DNA from: Promethearchaeota archaeon CR_4
GTDB taxonomy: Archaea > Asgardarchaeota > Lokiarchaeia > Sigyniarchaeales > CR-4
Direction: 5' to 3'
Length of the DNA: 6,009 bases
Assembly (NCBI GenBank): GCA_001940655.1
Contig: MBAA01000132.1
Location: forward strand, 7,650-13,658
The first letter of the stretch is position 1. Every line of letters begins with the position of its first letter. Under the pieces are notes generated by a model that worked only from the letters and a program-made list of their open reading frames with translations, was not told where the DNA came from and ran no database searches. Below, one piece after another: positions 1 through 6,009 of the stretch. The translations under genes were made by a program, and so were the position numbers.

Positions 1-3000
1 CAGCTCGACAGTTAATGGACGGCATTATCAAATTTTCTGCCCCTCCGAAAGCCATAGAGGAGATTTGCCAGATCCCAAATCTGCGATATGAAACCCTCGT
101 GGAGGAATACCGCGCGGCGATTGACCACGACCTCGTTTTTATAAAATATTTCGACGAGCTTTCCTTGACGCCGGACAGGCAACCGAACTCAATCCATCGA
201 TACTTGGCGAAGATGCTCGCAGCCGGTAACCCGGTCTTGACCACCAATTTCGACCATTTTATCGAGAGAGCTGTGGGTTTGGACAACCCACGCCTAGTCG
301 ACATCATCACGTCGAAAGATTTCGATGCACACGCTGATCCTCAAGTCGACCAGGCCAAGAATATGATAGTACTCTACAAACTGCACGGTTCCAACGAGAA
401 TCCGCTTACGGGCGAGGATACGAAATCAACGGTCATCACCACGTTGTCGGCACTGGGGAAGGGTAAGGAGGGGGATGTTTTCTCGGTTGAGGTCTTCAAA
501 CGTCCCTTATTCGACAAGATCTGTGATGGAAGGAAATTAGTTGTCATGGGGTATTCGGGGGGCGATGATTTCGATGTCGTCCCCATGCTAGCTCGGATGA
601 AGGGAGTGCAATCGGTCATCTGGATATCACACGGTTCGGCATCAAAAATCGAAACCTTCAAGGTTCTGCCCGACACCTCTCAAATCCTCGTCACAGATTC
701 AAGGCAAGATAGTACGACAACTTCTCAAGACCGGATGCTGACCATGATTGCTCAGCAGCTCGGCGTTGAGGTCATCAAGGTGGTCGGTCCGACAGCAGAA
801 GTGATCGCTGCTCTACAGCGAGTTGATGCCCGTGACGTGAACACCAGAGATGCACAGGTTACGGCTATCGATACGTGGCTTGCATCCAAGCTTCCATCGC
901 CGTCTATAGGAGACCGCGAGTGCTTCGCTGGGCAAATCTTAGTGCAAAATGGTTTGCAAGACAAGGCATTGGCCCACTTCAAGGCATCCTTGTCCTACTA
1001 CGAGAAGCAAGGAGACAAGCGTAACATCGCCATCCTCCTCAGCTTAATCGGGGCGCAATTACCGGCAAGAGATGCCATACCCTATTACACCCGGGCTTTG
1101 TCGATCTTCGAGGAACTCGGGGATAGGAAAGGGATCGCAAGCCAGCTGGTGACCACGAGCGTCACATACCTCGCCGCGGGTGAAATTCATCGCGCGCGGG
1201 ATGGTTTACTCCGCGCAATCCAGGTGTTCGAATCGGAACGCTTCAGTAATGGACTTGACATTGCGTACTCGCATCTTGGGGACGTTTGGAACATGCTGGG
1301 GGAGCTGGGCAAGGCAGTGGAATGCCACGAAAAGGCTTACCAAGTAGCCCAGCTCACCGGCGAACTAGTTGGTATCGCGAACGCGTTGGAGTCTAAGGCG
1401 CAATTCCACATCGATGTTGGTGAAGGGACTGCCGCCTTGAAAGTATTCCAGCAAGCTATCGACATCCACGAGAAACTGCATAACAAACAGCATGTCAGCC
1501 GATTACTGCGGCAAATGGGTGATATCCATAAAACAACGGGCGATCTCAATCAGACATCGATATATTACCAGCGAGCACTCGAAACATCGAATGCGATTGG
1601 TGATATTCATAGCTCTGGCGTGGTGCGCGCCAGCATTGCAGCCCTTCTCGCAGCAAAAGGTGACTACGAGGAAGCCTTGTCAGAATATGATCGCGCGCAG
1701 GCTATATTCGAGCAACTCGGGGATTTGCATATGATTGCCACCACGATCAGCGATAGATCCGAGTTGTTGCTTGCCAAGGGCGATATAGATGCAGCCATCG
1801 AACGTTTGAGTCAAGCAAGGGAGATGCTCGAAAAACTTGGGGACAAGGTCGACCTCCCGAACGTACACTCCGTGATGGGTACTACACTTGATGCAAAAGG
1901 TGAATACCGTCGGGCTCTTGAACACCACGAGCGTGCCCTCCAGATGCACCAGGATCTCGACGTTCGGGTGGCGGTCGCTCATGACTTGTCGAACTTGGGC
2001 CTCGTGCACTTGCATCTCAAGAATCACGAGAAATCTTTATCCCATTACAAGCAAGCGCTTGCTATCTTCCAAGATAGTCACGATCAGGCCGGCGTCGCAC
2101 GCCAATTCCACGGCATTGCTCAAGTACATGAACACTTGGATAATCTTTTCCTCGCCCGATATTACTACAAGCTTGCTTTGGAACGAGAATTAGCCACGCG
2201 AAACACCCGTGCCTTGATGTTCCGGCGCATCGACCTCGCGACGATGTCCATGAAGCTCGGCATGGTGAATGAAGCAATAGATAACGTAGGGGTTGCCTCA
2301 TTGAATGCGGAGGAAATAGGGGATCACGAGCGGAAGCAGACTCTCGATGGCCAATTCCATTCCCTCGGATCCTGGAATGCCGGACAATACGTCGACGACC
2401 TCATCAGGAAATACGAGACTGCGAAAAAGCAGAAGGATAAGACCGAGATCCGGCGAACAATTTTGTTGCTTGGATTACACCACATGGATCGCGACATACC
2501 CATGGATTCTGTCAAATTCTTTTCAGAAGCGTTACAGGCGTTCGCTCATTCTGAGGAAGACGAGGTCATCGCGGGAATTTATCAATATCTAGGGGACATA
2601 CAAGGCAGGTTGGATAAAAACTCTGATGCATTAAAAGCATATGAGAATGCTGCCCGCATTCAAGAAAAGCTTGGAAATCGGGAACAACTCGGGTATCTTC
2701 TCGCTATGATTGGTTATATCAATCTCTTACTCGACAAAAAGGATCTAGCAATGTCACACTGGACGCGATCACTCGACCTCCTCCAAGCGATTGGGGAATA
2801 CTATTATGCAAACGCGGTTCTAAATTTCATGGGGGATGCCCACCTACAATCGAAACGATACCAAGAGAGCCTGGATTCCTACCAGAAAGCAATCAAGTAT
2901 GTCGAGAAAATAGGAAACCTGCAGAGAAAGGGAGAATTATTGTACTGTGCTTCCCGCGTATTTATCGATAAGGGAGATTTGCCAACAGCTATACTATATC

Positions 3001-3101
3001 TCACGGAGTCGATCGAAATTAGTTCCAAGTGCGGAAACAAGGAACTAGGCGAAAATGCAACGAAAGAGCTTGCTTCCCTCAAACAAAGACAACAAAAATA
3101 G
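1..3101 (+). CDS. SIR2-family NADase-like protein with long C-terminal TPR array (5' end cut by window)
   Basis: Residues are numbered from the ATG at 15. That ATG is probably internal: the frame is open to the window edge and reads ARQLMDGII across it, which fits the helix after the sirtuin GAGxS motif, so the GAGxS loop and true start should lie upstream. Residues 1-235 form a SIR2-like domain: TTNFD at 76-80 (N78 is the expected NAD-contacting Asn), LHGS at 123-126 (H124 is the expected catalytic His), GYSGGDDFD at 179-187 and a hydrophobic strand ending in ISHG at 204-207. Defence sirtuins such as DSR2 and ThsA use the equivalent Asn and His to cleave NAD. Residues 305-1015 are about 18 TPR units. 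No Walker A motif is seen between the two parts, so this is not an obvious Avs5-type SIR2-STAND protein. I see no signal peptide or membrane segment; it is presumably cytoplasmic. Role inferred: abortive-infection NADase with a TPR sensor. The family is fairly sure, the function is inference. Confidence 0.88.
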   Translation, partial: ARQLMDGIIKFSAPPKAIEEICQIPNLRYETLVEEYRAAIDHDLVFIKYFDELSLTPDRQPNSIHRYLAKMLAAGNPVLTTNFDHFIERAVGLDNPRLVDIITSKDFDAHADPQVDQAKNMIVLYKLHGSNENPLTGEDTKSTVITTLSALGKGKEGDVFSVEVFKRPLFDKICDGRKLVVMGYSGGDDFDVVPMLARMKGVQSVIWISHGSASKIETFKVLPDTSQILVTDSRQDSTTTSQDRMLTMIAQQLGVEVIKVVGPTAEVIAALQRVDARDVNTRDAQVTAIDTWLASKLPSPSIGDRECFAGQILVQNGLQDKALAHFKASLSYYEKQGDKRNIAILLSLIGAQLPARDAIPYYTRALSIFEELGDRKGIASQLVTTSVTYLAAGEIHRARDGLLRAIQVFESERFSNGLDIAYSHLGDVWNMLGELGKAVECHEKAYQVAQLTGELVGIANALESKAQFHIDVGEGTAALKVFQQAIDIHEKLHNKQHVSRLLRQMGDIHKTTGDLNQTSIYYQRALETSNAIGDIHSSGVVRASIAALLAAKGDYEEALSEYDRAQAIFEQLGDLHMIATTISDRSELLLAKGDIDAAIERLSQAREMLEKLGDKVDLPNVHSVMGTTLDAKGEYRRALEHHERALQMHQDLDVRVAVAHDLSNLGLVHLHLKNHEKSLSHYKQALAIFQDSHDQAGVARQFHGIAQVHEHLDNLFLARYYYKLALERELATRNTRALMFRRIDLATMSMKLGMVNEAIDNVGVASLNAEEIGDHERKQTLDGQFHSLGSWNAGQYVDDLIRKYETAKKQKDKTEIRRTILLLGLHHMDRDIPMDSVKFFSEALQAFAHSEEDEVIAGIYQYLGDIQGRLDKNSDALKAYENAARIQEKLGNREQLGYLLAMIGYINLLLDKKDLAMSHWTRSLDLLQAIGEYYYANAVLNFMGDAHLQSKRYQESLDSYQKAIKYVEKIGNLQRKGELLYCASRVFIDKGDLPTAILYLTESIEISSKCGNKELGENATKELASLKQRQQK
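15..719 (+). other. SIR2-like NAD-binding/NADase domain (N-terminal motif missing)
   Basis: This is the domain segment of the long + strand protein. Motifs appear in sirtuin order: TTNFD (nucleotides about 240-254), LHGS (about 381-392), then GYSGGDDFD (about 549-575). The spacing of about 44 residues between the Asn and His motifs resembles SIR2-like defence proteins. The zinc-binding Cys pairs of deacetylase sirtuins are absent: the domain has only one Cys, at residue 170. This favours the NAD-hydrolysing SIR2_2-like class over protein deacetylases. The GAGxS motif is not visible and is expected just before position 1. Confidence 0.8.
927..3059 (+). repeat. Tetratricopeptide repeat array, about 18 units with 40-residue period
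   Basis: This is an array of protein repeats inside the SIR2 gene. The small residue of helix A recurs at residues 318, 354, 394, 434, 474, 514, 554, 594, 634, 674, 714 and 754, then 832, 872, 912, 952 and 992. From 354 to 754 the spacing is exactly 40 every time, and again from 832 to 992, which is a 120-base period in DNA. The typical unit reads A-x-x-x-Y-x-x-A-L-x-I-F-x-x-L-G-D followed by a second helix, as in TPR_12/kinesin-light-chain-like repeats with long units. Residues 755-831 hold one degenerate unit (near 793) that splits the array into 12 and 5 well-formed units. Such superhelices bind proteins or peptides, so this is the likely sensing part. Confidence 0.88.
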
Positions 3102-3292
3102 GTTTTCAACGTATCTTATCCTTTCATATCTTTGATGTTTATTGGAAAAGTATAGTTCAAGCATATTTAGACGCCCTTTGGATCTTCTTCTTTTTGTTCC
3201 TCGCTATGTTCTTCGGGAACCTCACGAATCATTATGATGCTATCATTCCTTTTTTCCAGCTAACAGTTTTACCACTAGGAGTTCACGCCCGG
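3102..3292. other. Convergent intergenic spacer with no clear terminator
   Basis: This spacer lies between the stop of the SIR2-TPR gene (+) and the stop of the esterase gene (-). It is T-rich on the + strand. The only dyads seen are weak: GTTC-TTCGG-GAAC at 3208-3220 and ATCAT-T-ATGAT at 3228-3238, neither followed by a T run. I cannot name a Rho-independent terminator for either gene. A + frame crossing the spacer is hydrophobic but has no credible start. Confidence 0.5.
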
Positions 3293-4615
3293 TTAGGGCA
3301 GTGGGGGCCCCCCACGACAGTAAGGCGTGGAATCTAAGATAAGAAACCAGTCAAAATCGGTTAAGCTTTGAGGATTTAATGGGAAATAGGTCGGATTCTT
3401 TATACTACCTAATCGAGTGGGAAGCGTGGCGATGACCGAGTCGGGAAGACCTTGGCCCTTGTGAGTGGGAATGAAGCGCCCCGGCCCCGGAGTGGCAATC
3501 AAGCGCGCCTCAAGACTACCGGCTTCGGGCTGGCCGATGTCATTAGCATCAGAAACGCCCACTGCCGAACCGATGACGGCATAGCGCAGGCCAAACATCT
3601 CGGTGAGGTGCGATCCCGCAGGCCACCACGTGTAAACGTCAGGACCAAGTTGCATTTGGGTCTTTCCGCGCTGCAGGTGACTATTGTGAGCGAAGACGAA
3701 CACTTTCCCGCGGCCACGCTCACGGGACACCACATAAGCTAAATTATCCGCCATCATCGCGTCGCGAATGCCGAGAAGTTGGACAATCCGATCGCCCAAC
3801 GTTCGTGCCATCGTGGCATGATAGTTGAGTAGCTGTCGTGCGACCGAAGCATAATGCATCGCTTCCAAATAGCGACTTTCATCACTCATAGCCACCAACT
3901 CGGGACGGCGAGCCCATAATTCTGTAAAGAGATCCTCTGTCTCAATCCGCAGCGCACTTGCAGCAGGGGACAGGCCTATCGATTTATTCGGATCCATCAT
4001 TGCAGCAGGGTTTTCCCAAGCAGAGTCTTGGCCTAGGAGCGGGTCGATGCATTTGCGATGCTTTTGGCCGCTTGCGGTATCGATGGAAGTGAGATAATCG
4101 AGAACAAAATGCAAGACCTGTTTCGGGCTTTCGCCGCCGGACATTTCGGTCGGACTGTCGAATCCATAGAACTGGAGTTTGACGCGATGGGCAGGGTTAG
4201 CATTGTATTGTCGCATCCATTCTATGAGTTCTCGATTCGCTTCAAATTTACCGAAACTGTGACTAAATCCAGTGTCCTGCACGACATCATACGATGCCGG
4301 GCCGCGACCAGACACGAACTGGTTCACTACCCGCCCCCGAGGGAAACTGCTCTCGATCGCAATCGCGCTGTAGCCATGCGCCTCCACTAAACGCTGGAAG
4401 AGCTGGTTGCGGAGGAGGAGAATGTCCTCGCCGCCGTGAAGCGCTTCCCCGAAACCGAGCAACTCCACTGAATCAACAAATGAGGCAACAACCTTTGCTA
4501 CACCGACATTGAACGTTGCAGGCGAATCGATGGAGAACGGAATCGCCTCGTTTGCAATCCAATCATCGAGCTCTCTTTCGCTGGGCGCCGGTGCGCCTCC
4601 CGGTTGTTTTGACAT
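3293..4615 (-). CDS. Erythromycin esterase family hydrolase
   Basis: A complete 440-residue protein, close to the usual size of the erythromycin esterase (Ere) family, which hydrolyses the macrolide lactone ring in its characterised members. Visible family motifs: GFGEALHGGED at 54-64, where H60 matches the essential His of the GExxHG signature; AIAIESSFPRGR at 84-95 with E88; FYGFDSP at 149-155; IRDAMMADN at 283-291; and VFAHNSHLQRG at 307-317 with the HNxH histidines H310 and H313. The start is the first possible one: an in-frame TAA lies 13 codons upstream with no ATG, GTG or TTG between, and the first ATG is at 4615. There is no clear Shine-Dalgarno before it. No signal peptide is seen. 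Many family members are not active on macrolides, so resistance is not implied and no symbol is given. It is convergent with the SIR2 gene and 183 bases downstream of the basic-tail gene on the same strand. Confidence 0.93.
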   Translation of the reverse strand: MSKQPGGAPAPSERELDDWIANEAIPFSIDSPATFNVGVAKVVASFVDSVELLGFGEALHGGEDILLLRNQLFQRLVEAHGYSAIAIESSFPRGRVVNQFVSGRGPASYDVVQDTGFSHSFGKFEANRELIEWMRQYNANPAHRVKLQFYGFDSPTEMSGGESPKQVLHFVLDYLTSIDTASGQKHRKCIDPLLGQDSAWENPAAMMDPNKSIGLSPAASALRIETEDLFTELWARRPELVAMSDESRYLEAMHYASVARQLLNYHATMARTLGDRIVQLLGIRDAMMADNLAYVVSRERGRGKVFVFAHNSHLQRGKTQMQLGPDVYTWWPAGSHLTEMFGLRYAVIGSAVGVSDANDIGQPEAGSLEARLIATPGPGRFIPTHKGQGLPDSVIATLPTRLGSIKNPTYFPLNPQSLTDFDWFLILDSTPYCRGGPPLP

Positions 4616-4718
4616 ACGAAGGATACCCGTTATTAGTTTGATTGTTCCAACCGATTATTTAAGGATTAATGCAGATGTATGAGAAACCTCCGCGGATCCA
4701 ACTAAGTGAGAACTAGCC

Positions 4719-4734
4719 CCCAAAAACGTTTGGG
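4719..4734. other. Inverted repeat (possible weak hairpin) downstream of the basic-tail gene
   Basis: CCCAAA and TTTGGG form a 6-bp stem around a 4-base loop, 65 bases past the stop of the basic-tail gene and 104 bases before the esterase start. On the - strand the loop and right arm carry five T residues, but the hairpin is followed by GGCTAG rather than a T run. If it is a terminator it is a poor one, and partial read-through into the esterase gene would be expected. Confidence 0.25.
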
Positions 4735-4798
4735 TAACGTATTTCTGTTTGGAGGGCGAGCAAAATTCCAGTGAATAGAATGACCAAGAGGATCGGGG

Positions 4799-5836
4799 TT
4801 ACGATGTCCCCGCCTCTTCCTCCGAGCTCATTTGCAAGCTGAGAAGGGTTAATTGCATGGACAGCATTTCTTGGCATTGTTGTAGCAGGTCCGGACGTGC
4901 AGGGATTCCCCTAGCGAAGCATTCTTCCTCAAATTTGGTTTTCAACGACTGTTGAAGGATATTTTGGGCATCTAAATTGAGCGGCTGACTTTTCAACCAC
5001 ACGTCAATGGCACTCTTGATTTCAACGTCGGCATTCGTAATAGGTTGGTAATCTTGCGCATAGACAATTTCCTTTTCTTGCTGGGTTTCCATCTTTGCTT
5101 GAAAAGTCGTGTCTTGGACAATAGGGCGCACTATCTGACCTATTTTCAAAAACAGGGGTTCGGGGGCAACTGTTTCAAGTGAGGTGCTCAAAATGTTCAG
5201 GATTTTTTCCTTCTGATCTACGCTAGCGATATCCACGTAGAGCTCGACCAGGCGCAACAGGACGCTTTTTTGCAGGAGTTCCCTGAGGTCGGACGGATTT
5301 TCTGCCATTTCGATGGCGTCGAGGATGCTACGGTATATTTCGGTTCGCAGGGGTTTGAGGCATTGAAAGAGCGAGAAATAGAGGACAAACTCTGAGATTT
5401 CCTTGATGCCCTCTTCTTTCGCCTCAGGATCCTTAAAATTTTGGTTTAGAATCCGCTCGATCGCCTCGGTAAGGGGAGGTTCTTTAAAAAAGTTATTCAG
5501 ATTCTCGACTGGAGCCCGGTTCACTTCGCCCCGCACGATGTGCGCTCGTAGCTCGATGAATTGCCGAGTCAACTCTTGAAATTCCGCCTCGAGCACTGCC
5601 ATCCGCATACCTAATTCCGGCGGTGCCGATCCAAGTGTATTCACATGCGTTTTCTTTGCGAGACTTTTCCGTTGTTTTTTCGCAGCTTTCTTTGTTGGAG
5701 CTTTAGCGGGTTTCACCGCATCTGCTTTCTGCGCTCGCACTGGAGGTTTTTCGGAAAGGGTAGCTTTTCTTCGATCCTTTTTAGCACCTTTCCGACCGGA
5801 CTTTTTCGCTCCCCTCTTGCTCGCAGTTCGCTCCAT
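4799..5836 (-). CDS. Protein of unknown function with Lys/Ala-rich histone H1-like N-terminal tail
   Basis: I do not recognise a family for this complete 345-residue protein. Residues 1-63 are a disordered basic tail with about 18 Lys and 7 Arg against 4 acidic residues, rich in Ala, Pro and KK pairs, like bacterial H1-type histones and the AlgP/PhaF tails. Residues 77-101 look like an amphipathic helix or short coiled coil (VLEAEFQELTRQFIELRAHI). Residues 120-245 are predicted by eye to be a bundle of amphipathic helices with many Leu/Ile, possibly HEAT-like. Residues 265-340 contain further helices, and the end is acidic (SSEEEAGTS). There is no signal peptide or membrane segment. The start is firm: an in-frame TAG lies two codons upstream and a sigma70-like promoter lies just beyond. 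No Shine-Dalgarno is evident. The tail suggests nucleic-acid or other polyanion binding; the body may mediate oligomerisation. Both points are inference. Confidence 0.8.
   Translation of the reverse strand: MERTASKRGAKKSGRKGAKKDRRKATLSEKPPVRAQKADAVKPAKAPTKKAAKKQRKSLAKKTHVNTLGSAPPELGMRMAVLEAEFQELTRQFIELRAHIVRGEVNRAPVENLNNFFKEPPLTEAIERILNQNFKDPEAKEEGIKEISEFVLYFSLFQCLKPLRTEIYRSILDAIEMAENPSDLRELLQKSVLLRLVELYVDIASVDQKEKILNILSTSLETVAPEPLFLKIGQIVRPIVQDTTFQAKMETQQEKEIVYAQDYQPITNADVEIKSAIDVWLKSQPLNLDAQNILQQSLKTKFEEECFARGIPARPDLLQQCQEMLSMQLTLLSLQMSSEEEAGTS
5648..5836 (-). other. Basic Lys/Ala-rich N-terminal tail region
   Basis: This segment encodes residues 1-63 of the 345-residue protein. About 40 percent of its residues are Lys or Arg, in KK/RK clusters separated by Ala, Pro and Ser, with no hydrophobic stretch. 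This composition is typical of eukaryotic-H1-like bacterial DNA-binding tails. It is too charged for a Sec signal and lacks the twin-Arg plus hydrophobic-core arrangement. Confidence 0.7.
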
Positions 5837-5847
5837 ATGCTATTCAC

Positions 5848-5867
5848 GTTGAAACAGAAGCTTCAAC
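5848..5867. promoter_or_regulatory. Inverted repeat over the expected transcription start (possible operator or 5' UTR hairpin)
   Basis: GTTGAA and TTCAAC are perfect 6-bp arms separated by 8 bases. The dyad lies immediately downstream of the proposed -10 box of the basic-tail gene and 11 bases upstream of its start codon. It could be a repressor site or a 5' leader hairpin. A 6-bp dyad can also arise by chance. Confidence 0.3.
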
Positions 5868-5868
5868 C

Positions 5869-5898
5869 AGTATAGATAACTATCGCAAAGCTGGTAAA
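5869..5898 (-). promoter_or_regulatory. Sigma70-like promoter of the basic-tail gene
   Basis: On the - strand, TTTACC (-35, at 5893-5898, 4 of 6 matches to TTGACA) and TATACT (-10, at 5869-5874, 5 of 6 matches to TATAAT) are separated by 18 bases. The transcript would start near 5862, giving a leader of about 25 bases before the ATG at 5836. The position supports the chosen start. This is a consensus match by eye only. Confidence 0.5.
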
Positions 5899-6009
5899 AA
5901 ACATTTTGCCGGAGCTAATCTCCGTCCCCCGCCCTCTGCGTCCGCCGCTCGCTCCGCTTCTAGCGATGGTCAAGTGCAAGCATTGCGACTTAAGGATTCA
6001 AGCGGTCAT

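Noticed and set aside
150..960. STAND/AAA NTPase module between the SIR2 and TPR parts (Avs5-like layout)
   Set aside because: No GxxxxGK[ST] Walker A or hhhhDD/DE Walker B motif is visible. The LGKGKEG string at residues 147-153 lies inside the SIR2 domain and lacks the P-loop pattern.
1680..2027. A - strand 115-codon frame inside the TPR array
   Set aside because: It is antisense to an array with strong protein-level periodicity, so it is explained as a shadow of repeat codons.
3029..3337. A + strand 102-codon frame with a hydrophobic stretch (ALWIFFFLFLAMFF) across the convergent spacer
   Set aside because: Its start lies inside the SIR2 gene with no ribosome binding site, its first third is a shadow of that gene, and its end runs antisense into the esterase gene. 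The hydrophobicity follows from the T-rich spacer. A membrane-protein remnant cannot be excluded but is not supported.
4058..4512. Two overlapping + strand frames opposite the esterase gene
   Set aside because: They are antisense to a gene with clear family motifs, have no recognisable domains and are rich in residues typical of shadow frames.
4616..4720. Promoter for the esterase gene
   Set aside because: The TAATAA and TTGGAT strings upstream are not suitably spaced and match the consensus poorly, so none was called. The gene may be read from the upstream gene or from an unrecognised promoter.
5910..5924. CGGAG-CTAAT-CTCCG hairpin near the right edge
   Set aside because: A 5-bp stem with no T run and no gene ending nearby; not supportable as a terminator.
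4659..5998. TTAAGGATT occurring at 4659-4667 and 5990-5998 as a possible direct repeat or attachment site
   Set aside because: Only 9 bases are exact, flanking similarity is weak, and no integrase or tRNA is nearby. Chance is the simplest explanation.

Overview
This is a bacterial window with three supported protein-coding genes. Base composition looks roughly balanced by eye (not computed), and nothing in it fixes the taxon. Neither gene whose start is visible has a Shine-Dalgarno sequence before its ATG, so the host may often initiate translation without one. No RNA genes, insertion sequences, CRISPR arrays or integrase genes were seen.

Left half (1-3101, + strand): a long protein cut at its 5' end by the window edge. 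It joins a SIR2-type NAD-binding/NADase-like domain (motifs TTNFD, LHGS and GYSGGDD) directly to about 18 tetratricopeptide (TPR) units with a nearly perfect 40-residue period. I see no STAND/AAA NTPase motif between them. An NAD-cleaving effector fused to a large repeat sensor is the layout of known anti-phage sirtuins such as DSR2 and Avs5. A single-protein defence role is therefore the best inference and the most interesting item here, but it is unproven.

Middle (3293-4615, - strand, convergent with the first gene): a complete erythromycin-esterase-family hydrolase with the GEALHG and AHNSH motifs. Membership of the family is clear, but macrolide as the substrate is not. The 191 bases between the two convergent 3' ends contain no convincing terminator.

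Right (4799-5836, - strand): a 345-residue protein with a histone H1-like Lys/Ala/Arg-rich N-terminal tail and a mostly helical body that I do not recognise. It has a recognisable sigma70-like promoter about 30 bases upstream and an inverted repeat over the expected transcription start. It lies 183 bases upstream of the esterase gene on the same strand, so cotranscription is possible but not shown. The last 173 bases hold this promoter region and otherwise only the possible first codons of a CxxC-containing reading frame running off the edge.

No clear pathway links the three genes. They look like an accessory-type assortment of a putative defence gene, a hydrolase of a resistance-associated family and a basic protein of unknown function.
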